Source of the DNA: Candidatus Omnitrophota bacterium
Lineage (GTDB): Bacteria > Omnitrophota > Gorgyraeia > 2-02-FULL-51-18
Assembly (NCBI GenBank): GCA_023247935.1
Contig: JAHFFM010000094.1
Span: forward strand, 1-7,470
DNA: 7,470 bases
Direction: 5' to 3'
Part shown: positions 1-5,515 of the stretch, in pieces
Layout of the letters: each line of letters opens with the position of its first letter
Position numbering within the stretch: position 1 is the stretch's first letter
Program-made: the position numbers and the translations under genes
Notes under the pieces: generated by a model
The model's database searches: none
What the model saw: the letters and a program-made list of their open reading frames with translations, nothing else
What the model was told of the DNA's origin: nothing

Positions 1-6
1 GAATAA

Positions 7-543
7 AAAAATGATACCACGGAAGAAAATTTGCAGGCCAGAATCCGCGGCAATTTACTCATGGCTTTGTCGAATAAATTCGGATATTTGGTTTTAACAA
101 CGGGAAATAAAAGCGAAATGGCGACCGGTTATTGCACGCTTTACGGCGACATGGCCGGCGGTTTTGCCGTGATCAAAGACGTGCCCAAGACGCTGGTTTA
201 CCGTATTTCCAAATTTATCAATCGCCAGGCAAAAAAAGTTTTAATTCCCGAGTCCATGCTGCGCCGAGCCCCAAGCGCAGAGCTCCGCCCCCATCAAAAA
301 GATCAGGACACGCTTCCGCCTTATTCTATCCTGGATAAAATATTAAAAGCCTACGTGGAAGAAGGTTTTTCAGTGGGGGAGATAGCCAAAAAGGGAATGC
401 CTAAATCATTAGCTCTTCAACTGGTTAGAAAAATTGACAGCAACGAATACAAACGCAGGCAATCCCCTCCGGGTATTAAAATCACGCCTTTAGCATTTGG
501 AAGAGACCGCCGGATGCCTATTACCAATCGATTTATGCCGTGA
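7..543 (+). CDS. nadE: Glutamine-dependent NAD+ synthetase, C-terminal part (5' end missing or broken)
   Basis: This is the ammonia-dependent synthetase domain that amidates deamido-NAD+ to NAD+ using ATP in the cytoplasm. The family signature is clear: QARIRGN followed by LMALSNKFG, then LTTGNKSEM at bases 94-120 (the ATP-pyrophosphatase region), CTLYGDMAGGF and KDVPKTLVY. The C-terminal block AELRPHQKDQDTLPPY and the ending RRQSPPGIKITPLAFGRDRR are also present. The C-terminus is complete; the N-terminal glutaminase domain and first half of the synthetase lie outside the window. The conserved reading continues upstream of the TTG at base 31 (KNDTTEEN), so that TTG is not a real start. A TAA at bases 4-6 interrupts the frame next to a run of seven A. 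Adding one A would remove this stop, so a frameshift or sequencing error is likely. The identification is certain; whether the gene is intact is not. Confidence 0.9.
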   Translation, partial: KNDTTEENLQARIRGNLLMALSNKFGYLVLTTGNKSEMATGYCTLYGDMAGGFAVIKDVPKTLVYRISKFINRQAKKVLIPESMLRRAPSAELRPHQKDQDTLPPYSILDKILKAYVEEGFSVGEIAKKGMPKSLALQLVRKIDSNEYKRRQSPPGIKITPLAFGRDRRMPITNRFMP

Positions 544-1352
544 AGAAAAAGCGGGAAAGACGTTTTCCGTACTGGTTTTCGGCTATTGTTCTTTTGGGCG
601 TCATCCTATGCCTTTTTGGGGTAAAGAAGGGCTGGGTGCCTTTAAAAAAGCCATTTGCCAGCCCAATGTCGGTTACCGCGGTCCCTCCTTTTGGTACGGA
701 ATCCAGGCATGACGCAGAATCTATTTCTCTACAGAATAATTTTAGGGAAGTGGCCGCCTTTCGTTTTTTGGATGAAGTATGTCTTAAGAGTTGGGAGCAG
801 AAAATTTTTAAAGGCAGCACCCGCTTTGAAGTACTCAAAGAATCCGGATTGAATTTTTTACGTTCGCGCAGCAAAGACGCCTGCTGCGGGCTTTTTATGA
901 AATCCAAACAAACGCCAGCGCCGAACCTTTATTTGTCATGGAAATGGCGCGTCCTTGATTTCCCAAAAAAGAAAAGTCCTCAAGTTCTATCCAATCGCGC
1001 GGAAGATGATTTCGGGGCCAGAGTGTATGTGATTTTTGAAGCTACGAATCTTTTTCATTCGGACGTTTTGGAATATATTTGGGATGAGTCTCTGCCTGTG
1101 GGAACGACCGCGGACAGCCCCTATTCAGACAGAATTAAACTTTTGGTGGTACGAAGCGGAAAAGGAGGCGCGGATGGGGAAGGGTGGTGCGCGGAAATCC
1201 GGAACCCACTTTCGGATTATGAAAAATTGTTTGGAAAAAAACCCAAGAACCCGATAGGTATCGTTGCGCTGATGAGTGATTCGGACAATACCCAAAGCAG
1301 CGCTTCGGCTGATTTTGCGGACATTATTTTTAAAGCCAAAGAGACGGCGTAA
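540..1352 (+). CDS. DUF3047 domain protein with N-terminal membrane anchor
   Basis: A 270-residue protein of the DUF3047 family, whose biochemical role is unknown. Residues 1-8 are basic and residues 9-28 form one hydrophobic segment, so it is probably anchored in the inner membrane with the rest outside the cytoplasm. An uncleaved signal is more likely than a cleaved one, because no small-x-small site follows. Family-like blocks are YLSWKWRV (131-138), DDFGARVYVIF (156-166), LEYIW (177-181), SPYSDRIKLLVV (193-204), RNPLSDYEKLFG (221-232) and the ending block MSDSDNTQSSASADFADI (245-262). Translation probably starts at GTG 540, whose GTGA overlaps the nadE stop codon. No good SD is visible, so translational coupling to nadE is likely. 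Two adjacent cysteines (115-116) sit in the middle of the protein. The family call comes from remembered motifs, not a search. Confidence 0.82.
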   Translation: MKKKRERRFPYWFSAIVLLGVILCLFGVKKGWVPLKKPFASPMSVTAVPPFGTESRHDAESISLQNNFREVAAFRFLDEVCLKSWEQKIFKGSTRFEVLKESGLNFLRSRSKDACCGLFMKSKQTPAPNLYLSWKWRVLDFPKKKSPQVLSNRAEDDFGARVYVIFEATNLFHSDVLEYIWDESLPVGTTADSPYSDRIKLLVVRSGKGGADGEGWCAEIRNPLSDYEKLFGKKPKNPIGIVALMSDSDNTQSSASADFADIIFKAKETA

Positions 1353-1386
1353 AAAGAATTAATAATCTAAATAAAGGAGAGCGTTT

Positions 1387-1803
1387 ATGGCTTGGAGAAT
1401 GAAATGGTTTATGAGGCATCCTATACAAGCTAAATACCTGCTTTTAGTGCTGATGGCCATGCTGGGGCCAACGCTTTTAATTGGATTTTGTCTTTACACG
1501 TTGATTTTTGATTTTTTGGCCAGGCAAATGGTGTTTCCGGAGGCGATTTTTGCCAACCTCGTGCCGGTTATTGACCGCGTTAATAATTTGCTGGTTTTAA
1601 CGCTGCCAACCCTGTGCCTGATCATTTTATGGTGTGCCATTGTGATATCTCATCGCTTTGCAGGTCCCATCGAGAGATTGGAAAAGGATTTGGATCAGAT
1701 TCTGTCCGGTGACAAGCGTCATCGTGTCCGATTGCGAAAAAGCGATGATTTGAAGGGGGTTGCGGACCGAATCAACGCCCTTGTGAGGCAGCTCGATAAT
1801 TAA
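1387..1803 (+). CDS. Two-TM HAMP-domain membrane protein without an output domain
   Basis: A 138-residue inner-membrane protein. TM1 spans about residues 17-41 and TM2 about 67-87, with a short loop of about 25 residues between them. A HAMP-like segment of about 88-137 follows: ISHRFAGPIERLEKDL, then a linker ending LRKSDDLKGVADRINALV. The conserved proline (P94) and the second amphipathic helix fit HAMP. In sensor kinases and chemoreceptors HAMP passes signals from the membrane to a cytoplasmic domain, but this protein ends right after HAMP at TAA 1801-1803. It therefore has no kinase, cyclase or methyl-accepting domain and no large sensor domain. The start is well supported: an AAGGAGA SD at 1374-1380 lies 6 nt before ATG 1387. 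It sits 34 bp after the DUF3047 gene and is probably cotranscribed with it. Its function is unknown; it may be a partner or modulator of another membrane protein. Confidence 0.8.
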   Translation: MAWRMKWFMRHPIQAKYLLLVLMAMLGPTLLIGFCLYTLIFDFLARQMVFPEAIFANLVPVIDRVNNLLVLTLPTLCLIILWCAIVISHRFAGPIERLEKDLDQILSGDKRHRVRLRKSDDLKGVADRINALVRQLDN

Positions 1804-1810
1804 TTTTTTT

Positions 1811-1841
1811 GTTACACATTGGTAATGTTTAATATTATAAT
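1811..1841 (+). promoter_or_regulatory. Probable sigma-70-type promoter of the porin gene
   Basis: A perfect TATAAT lies at 1836-1841 in an AT-rich stretch. A weak -35-like GTTACA lies at 1811-1816, with a 19-bp spacer that is longer than ideal. Transcription would begin near 1846-1849, giving a leader of about 130 nt before the ATG at 1981. Only the -10 box is convincing. Its position just after the HAMP gene stop and before the structured leader supports a new transcription unit here. Confidence 0.5.
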
Positions 1842-1865
1842 TGGGATTGCTCGAATAGAGACATA

Positions 1866-1942
1866 GATAGCCGATCAGGCCGAAGAAAGGGGTGAAACTT
1901 ATAAAGGCGGGCTATCAGCCAAGGTGCGAATGCACCATGATC
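1866..1942 (+). promoter_or_regulatory. Candidate structured 5' leader (pseudoknot or riboswitch-like) of the porin gene
   Basis: The sequence shows several perfect inverted repeats in 77 nt. GATAGCC (1866-1872) pairs with GGCTATC (1910-1916), 7 bp. GATCA (1873-1877) inside that loop pairs with TGATC (1938-1942) outside it, which would make a pseudoknot. GGTGC (1923-1927) pairs with GCACC (1932-1936) around a GAAT loop. GCC (1879-1881) can pair with GGC (1906-1908). Local alternatives compete with these: GGCT/AGCC (1910-1913 with 1917-1920) and GCC/GGC (1870-1872 with 1878-1880), the latter leaving GATCA in a loop. The purine-rich segment 1882-1897 would be unpaired. The element lies between a promoter and the SD (AAGGA, 1966-1970) of an outer-membrane protein gene. 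I could not match it to GEMM (c-di-GMP), cobalamin, SAM, fluoride, ZTP or THF consensus patterns from memory. Its function and ligand, if any, are unknown. Confidence 0.45.
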
Positions 1943-1980
1943 AAGAAAATAAAATTAATTTAAAAAAGGACATATACATA

Positions 1981-3414
1981 ATGAGGAAACTATCCTTAGC
2001 CGCCATGGCGCTGTTTGTGTTTTTGGGATTTTCCGGCGCAGCTTTTGCCGAAACCCAAAACGTCAAAGTCAGCGGTTCCATTGACGCTTATTCGTTTTAT
2101 CGTAGCAACTACGACTTGTTGAATGGCAATGACGCCGGATCCGTTCCGGTCGGCACAGCCACTGTTCCTGGGTCTTCTCATACGGGAAGCGCCGGACAGC
2201 GTTCTGATGCAGATACGTTTTTCCACACGATCACGCAGGTGCAGGTTGCCGCGGATATGACGGACAATGTGTCTACCGTGATTAACCTGATCAACCAACG
2301 TGACTGGAATGCGGAACCGTTGGATTCAACAGGAGCTCCATCAACAGCAACCCAAACAGGCAATGAATTCGACATATTGCTTGATTTGGCCTATGTTCAA
2401 ATGAAGGAGATTTTTTATTCTCCCTTGACGCTCACCGTTGGACGTCAGGACCTTCTTTTTGGACGCGGCTTTATCATTGGTTGGAATCCTCAGGATCCTC
2501 AGGGTCTTTTTGAAGCGGATGAATTCACGCAAATCCAGTCATTTGACGCTTTGCGCGCGACGCTTGATTTTAATCCTTGGACCTTGGATTTCGTGTATTC
2601 CAAATTAGATGAAAATTCACCGAACCCGGAAAACGACAGAGATTTGTATATCGCTTATTTGACATACAAATTCGCTGAGTACAATGCGGTGACGGATCTG
2701 TATTGGACAGGGGATTATGATCGCGCAACGCTGGCCAGTGCCTCCGGTGTAATTGATAACAGCACCAACACTGTTGGCGCTCGTGTTCAGTTTGACCCGA
2801 TCACTCAGATGACCCTCGGCGGAGAAATCGCTTATCAATACGGCGAATATTCCAGCTCTTTGGTAAGTGCGGCAACCGAGAAGGATAGGGGTGCTTGGGC
2901 TGTGGATTTGTTCGGCGAATATCGCTTTGATAATGCTTGGAAGCCCATGGTTGGCCTCGAATATGTGTTTCTCGATGGCGAAGAGGATCTTTCTGGTGGA
3001 AACACCAGCTATGGTTCTTGGAATGGTTCTTTCCGTGGTCCGATTTATGGCATGATCCGGGATTATATGGAAGTTTATTATCAGACCTTCCAATCCAGCG
3101 ATCAGGCAGCCGGTCAAAATCAACAGCATATCAACGTTTATGGTTCCATGAAGCCTATGGAAGATTTGAAGCTCACAGCTTCTTATTTCTATTTCTGGGC
3201 CACTGATGACTACCATTCAACGACAACCGTTCCTACTTCGGCAACATTAAATGATTCGATTGGTAATGAAATCGACCTTTCGGCCATTTATAGCTACACC
3301 GAAGATGTGACGTTTACGTTCATGGCTGATTGGTTTTTCCCTGGTGATTTGTTTATTTCGCCAGCCGATGATACAGCCACTCAGTTCGTCTCCGAAGTGA
3401 AGGTTGCGTTCTAA
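1981..3414 (+). CDS. Outer-membrane beta-barrel porin, alginate-export-like family
   Basis: A 477-residue precursor predicted to be an outer-membrane beta-barrel. Residues 1-23 are a Sec signal peptide (MRK, hydrophobic core, cleavage after GAAFA), followed by ETQNVKVSGSIDAYSFY, a typical first strand. Alternating hydrophobic and aromatic strands fill the rest, and the protein ends EVKVAF with a terminal phenylalanine suited to BAM-mediated insertion. GRQDLLFGRGFIIG (154-167) and SFDALRATLD (187-196) resemble the conserved block of the alginate export family (AlgE-like barrels of about 18 strands). Members of this family conduct anionic polysaccharide or other solutes; the substrate here cannot be read from sequence. 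ATG 1981 is chosen because the signal peptide begins there and an AAGGA SD lies 10 nt upstream. The frame stays open back to 1924, but that extension would cover the structured leader. The gene appears monocistronic, between its own promoter and a terminator. Confidence 0.78.
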   Translation: MRKLSLAAMALFVFLGFSGAAFAETQNVKVSGSIDAYSFYRSNYDLLNGNDAGSVPVGTATVPGSSHTGSAGQRSDADTFFHTITQVQVAADMTDNVSTVINLINQRDWNAEPLDSTGAPSTATQTGNEFDILLDLAYVQMKEIFYSPLTLTVGRQDLLFGRGFIIGWNPQDPQGLFEADEFTQIQSFDALRATLDFNPWTLDFVYSKLDENSPNPENDRDLYIAYLTYKFAEYNAVTDLYWTGDYDRATLASASGVIDNSTNTVGARVQFDPITQMTLGGEIAYQYGEYSSSLVSAATEKDRGAWAVDLFGEYRFDNAWKPMVGLEYVFLDGEEDLSGGNTSYGSWNGSFRGPIYGMIRDYMEVYYQTFQSSDQAAGQNQQHINVYGSMKPMEDLKLTASYFYFWATDDYHSTTTVPTSATLNDSIGNEIDLSAIYSYTEDVTFTFMADWFFPGDLFISPADDTATQFVSEVKVAF

Positions 3415-3440
3415 TTAAGTAACAGAAATAAGCTGTAAAG

Positions 3441-3476
3441 AACCCCCGGGAAAGCAATTTTCCGGGGGTTTCTTTT
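3441..3476 (+). terminator. Intrinsic terminator after the porin gene
   Basis: A 13-bp stem is formed by 3441-3453 and 3458-3470, with one G-U pair, a GCAA loop and a core of five C-G pairs. It is followed by TCTTTT on the plus strand and lies 27 nt after the porin stop codon. The A-rich left flank (AAAG) means weak bidirectional activity is possible. It separates the porin from the acyltransferase gene. Confidence 0.9.
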
Positions 3477-3518
3477 GTGCATGTGATATTTTGTTAAGGA
3501 TGGAGTGAAGATTAAAAA

Positions 3519-4592
3519 ATGCCAGCCATAATGGAACCAAGAAAGAGATCGCTCGACGTTCTAAGGACGCTTGCTATTTTTATCGTATTTTTTAACCATT
3601 TTCTCGCGCCCAAGGGTCGAATTTTAGCCTATTTGTATGAACACTTGGCTCAAGGTGCTGGTATCGGTGTTTTGCTTTTTTTTGTTTTGAGCGGTTTCTT
3701 GATTTCGGGCCTTCTTTTTAAAGAACATCAAAAGACTGGCTCGATCTCATTTAAAAAATTCTTCATTAGGCGGGGTTTTAAAATCTACCCGGCTTTTTGG
3801 GGGTATCTTGCCATCACGATCGGTCTTGGCTTGTCAGGTAAATTTGCGATAGAAAAGCTTTTAGCTGAGGTTTTTTTTGTTCAGAATTATTTTCATTCGT
3901 ATTGGGCGCACACATGGACGCTTGCCGTCGAGGAGCAGTTTTACCTGTTTTTACCGATTGTTTTGATTATTATGGTCAAAAATTGTGGGTCAAATCCTTT
4001 TAGACATATTCCGCGACTTTTTTCCGGGGTGGCTTCTTTTTGTCTTTTGGCAAGGCTTGCAGACCGTATTTTTGACCGCTCGAGTCACCCAAACCATAAT
4101 TTTTTATTTTTGATTGATGGTTTTTTCTTCGGCGTATTGATTGCGTATTTTTATCACTACCATCAGGAGAAGTTTAAAACCTTTAAGAAAAAAACCGGAA
4201 ATAAACTCTTGGTTGTCGGCGTGGCATTTGTAATACCGGCTTTCTTTTTTTCTGATTGGAATAATTTTGTTGTTACGACGATAGGGTATACTTTTTTTTA
4301 TTTAGGCTGCGGAATGATTCTGATTCGGGCTCTTGATGAAGAAAAATTCTTTTCCGGACGGTTTTGGGGAGGGGTGGCATTTATCGGGTCTCATTCGTAC
4401 TCAATTTATATCTGGCATTCGATGGCTTTCATGGCTTGCATTGCGGCGCTTAAGTTTTATGGGAATTATCCGCTTTATTGTTTTTTAAGTGTTACGTCAT
4501 CCATATGTTTGGGCGTTCTAATGGCTCGATTGATAGAGCAGCCGGCCCTAAGATTAAGAGAAGCCCTTATCTCAGCTCCTAGCTCTCGATAA
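3519..4592 (+). CDS. Membrane O-acyltransferase, acyltransferase-3 (OafA/YrhL-like) family
   Basis: A 357-residue polytopic inner-membrane protein with about ten hydrophobic segments. Members transfer acetyl or other acyl groups to sugars of LPS, exopolysaccharide, peptidoglycan or antibiotics; the acceptor here is unknown. Family motifs in order are RSLDVLRTLAIFIVFFNHF with the likely catalytic His27, LLFFVLSGFLISG (52-64), FFIRRGFKIYP (81-91, the RRxxKIxP-type motif), WTLAVEEQFY (133-142), SHSYSIYIWH (291-300) and the ending IEQP (339-342). It lacks the C-terminal SGNH domain found in longer relatives. ATG 3519 is preferred over ATG 3531 because a purine-rich TGGAGTG (3501-3507) precedes it, though at a long spacing of 11 nt. 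The gene is visibly richer in T than its neighbours, partly because Phe, Ile and Leu are encoded by TTT, ATT and TTT-like codons. The reading frame is intact. Confidence 0.88.
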   Translation: MPAIMEPRKRSLDVLRTLAIFIVFFNHFLAPKGRILAYLYEHLAQGAGIGVLLFFVLSGFLISGLLFKEHQKTGSISFKKFFIRRGFKIYPAFWGYLAITIGLGLSGKFAIEKLLAEVFFVQNYFHSYWAHTWTLAVEEQFYLFLPIVLIIMVKNCGSNPFRHIPRLFSGVASFCLLARLADRIFDRSSHPNHNFLFLIDGFFFGVLIAYFYHYHQEKFKTFKKKTGNKLLVVGVAFVIPAFFFSDWNNFVVTTIGYTFFYLGCGMILIRALDEEKFFSGRFWGGVAFIGSHSYSIYIWHSMAFMACIAALKFYGNYPLYCFLSVTSSICLGVLMARLIEQPALRLREALISAPSSR

Positions 4593-4639
4593 ATACTTAA
4601 CATAATATACATTATAGGACATTAAGAGAGTAACAGAAA

Positions 4640-4664
4640 AGGCCGGGATTTGTGTTCCCGGCCT
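4640..4664 (-). terminator. Terminator hairpin of the PilZ gene, in the convergent intergenic region
   Basis: A perfect 9-bp GC-rich stem (4640-4648 with 4656-4664) has a 7-nt loop. On the minus strand it is followed by TTTTCTGTTA, the U-rich tail of an intrinsic terminator for the PilZ gene. On the plus strand the downstream side (AGTCAATAAC) lacks a T run. It may therefore act only weakly for the acyltransferase gene, which has no other terminator in the 102-bp gap. Confidence 0.8.
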
Positions 4665-4694
4665 AGTCAATAACTTAAGAATGATTAGATTTGT

Positions 4695-5108
4695 TTACTG
4701 CTTTGACAAGTCCTGTTCGATTTCTTTTACAATACGATTTTCTTTGTCTGTGTTTTTTAAAAAAACCACACCAACATCATAAGTGTTGCTGGACGGATCT
4801 TCTTCTACCCGGACAACCCTCCCCAGAACCCCATTATTAAGGATCAGAGCCCTGGATTCAATCTCCTGGCATATTTTTAGGGTTCTCATGTCCAGGTTCA
4901 TCCAAAGAATACTGGAAAGCTTTGGAGGTGCGCTTTCGGTTTGAAACAACACGCCGGATTGGCTTATGTTTTGGGAAGATCCTTTACCTGTCTTTTTTGG
5001 AGATTCCTTGACAGATGTATCATAGCTTTTGAAGTCTAGGGGTGTGGTAAATTTCAAACGAAAAAATTCACGTTTATCAGGTGCTTGTTGGGTCAAATCG
5101 GCCTCCAT
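4695..5108 (-). CDS. PilZ-domain protein, probable cyclic-di-GMP receptor
   Basis: A 137-residue, single-domain cytoplasmic protein. PilZ domains bind cyclic-di-GMP through an RxxxR motif at the start of the domain and a [D/N]xSxxG motif on a following strand. Both are present: R13-E-F-F-R17 and N47-I-S-Q-S-G52. Later strands resemble the family too: GRVVRVEE (96-103) and DVGVVFL (111-117), followed by a charged C-terminal helix. A Lys/Ser-rich stretch of about 20 residues (27-46) sits between the two motifs and is longer than usual. Proteins of this type adjust motility, polysaccharide synthesis or biofilm functions by binding partner proteins; the partner is unknown. ATG 5108 is the only start that keeps RxxxR and has no recognisable SD before it. 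The gene has its own promoter and terminator. Confidence 0.82.
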   Translation of the reverse strand: MEADLTQQAPDKREFFRLKFTTPLDFKSYDTSVKESPKKTGKGSSQNISQSGVLFQTESAPPKLSSILWMNLDMRTLKICQEIESRALILNNGVLGRVVRVEEDPSSNTYDVGVVFLKNTDKENRIVKEIEQDLSKQ

Positions 5109-5132
5109 GAGTAATTATTTGATTTAACCAGA

Positions 5133-5161
5133 AGTATAGCAGTAAAAAAATGGGTTTTCAA
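5133..5161 (-). promoter_or_regulatory. Near-consensus promoter of the PilZ gene
   Basis: On the minus strand, TTGAAA (5161-5156) and TATACT (5138-5133) each match the sigma-70 consensus at 5 of 6 positions, with an ideal 17-bp spacer. Transcription would start near 5126. That leaves a leader of only about 18 nt, AT-rich and without an SD. The -35 box lies just past the T run of the cold-shock gene terminator, so the PilZ gene should be transcribed independently of that gene. Confidence 0.68.
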
Positions 5162-5168
5162 GGCAATG

Positions 5169-5198
5169 AAAAACCCGGAAAGCCGAAGCTCTCCGGGT
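5169..5198 (-). terminator. Intrinsic terminator of the cold-shock gene
   Basis: A 7-bp stem (5173-5179 with 5192-5198) is extended by AGC/GCT across one A-C mismatch, with a CGAA loop on the plus strand (TTCG on the transcript strand). On the minus strand it is followed by TTTTT. It lies 27 nt after the stop codon of the cold-shock gene, a typical arrangement. Confidence 0.87.
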
Positions 5199-5225
5199 AA
5201 ATTCAAGTTTGAGCAAGGGTTTCAA

Positions 5226-5426
5226 CTAAAGTTTGCGAACGCTCGCGGCCTGTTCTCCTTTTGGCCCTTGAGTGACGTCAAATTCTACGTTTTGACCCTC
5301 ATCCAGGGTTTTATAGCCTTCGCCCTGGATAGCGCTATGATGGACAAAAACATCTTTTCCACCGCCATCCGGCGTAATAAACCCATAACCCTTTTGATTG
5401 CTAAACCATTTCACCGTGCCCTTCAT
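5226..5426 (-). CDS. CspA-family cold-shock protein
   Basis: A 66-residue single cold-shock domain, the usual length for the family. These proteins bind single-stranded RNA and DNA and act as RNA chaperones in the cytoplasm, at low temperature or constitutively. RNP1 is KGYGFI (12-17) and RNP2 is VFVHH (26-30). The start MKGTVKWFSNQKG and the ending GEQAASVRKL are canonical. An AAGGAGAA SD (minus strand, 5441-5434) lies 7 nt before the ATG. The gene sits after the nuclease-like gene on the same strand but has its own promoter, about 53 nt of leader and its own terminator. That leader is shorter than the long thermosensing leader of E. coli cspA, so I see no support for that mechanism here. 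Which paralogue this is cannot be decided. Confidence 0.96.
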   Translation of the reverse strand: MKGTVKWFSNQKGYGFITPDGGGKDVFVHHSAIQGEGYKTLDEGQNVEFDVTQGPKGEQAASVRKL

Positions 5427-5485
5427 AGCGCATTTCTCCTTCTTTCATTCATGAATAATTGCATTTCTAAATCAACAACCGCATT

Positions 5486-5515
5486 ATTTTATCTAAGATT
5501 ATTCGGACTCGTCAA
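5486..5515 (-). promoter_or_regulatory. Probable promoter of the cold-shock gene
   Basis: On the minus strand, TTGACG (5515-5510) and TAAAAT (5491-5486) each match the consensus at 5 of 6 positions, with an 18-bp spacer. The -35 box overlaps the last codons of the upstream nuclease-like gene. Transcription would begin near 5479, giving a leader of about 53 nt that includes the strong SD. Confidence 0.58.

Noticed and set aside
533..907. Minus-strand open frame of 124 codons across the nadE/DUF3047 junction
   Set aside because: It lies opposite two well-supported genes, and its translation is basic and low-complexity without motifs.
1798..1811. Terminator at the end of the HAMP gene (T run at 1804-1810)
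   Set aside because: There is a T run but no GC-rich hairpin before it, only the AT palindrome AATTAATT.
1866..1942. c-di-GMP (GEMM) riboswitch
   Set aside because: The conserved GGGCAAACC and GGACGCAAAGCC segments of GEMM are absent, despite the tempting link to a PilZ gene nearby.
1924..1980. Upstream in-frame start of the porin at 1924
   Set aside because: It would place 19 extra residues before a complete signal peptide, overlaps the leader hairpin and lacks an SD.
2617..3216. Minus-strand open frame of 199 codons inside the porin gene
   Set aside because: It lies wholly opposite a convincing barrel-protein gene and has no SD or recognisable domain; a shadow of codon bias.
3418..4639. 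Eleven-base direct repeat AGTAACAGAAA before both hairpins (3418-3428 and 4629-4639)
   Set aside because: Several 11-base repeats are expected by chance in a window this size, and the distances to the two stems differ (12 and 0 nt).
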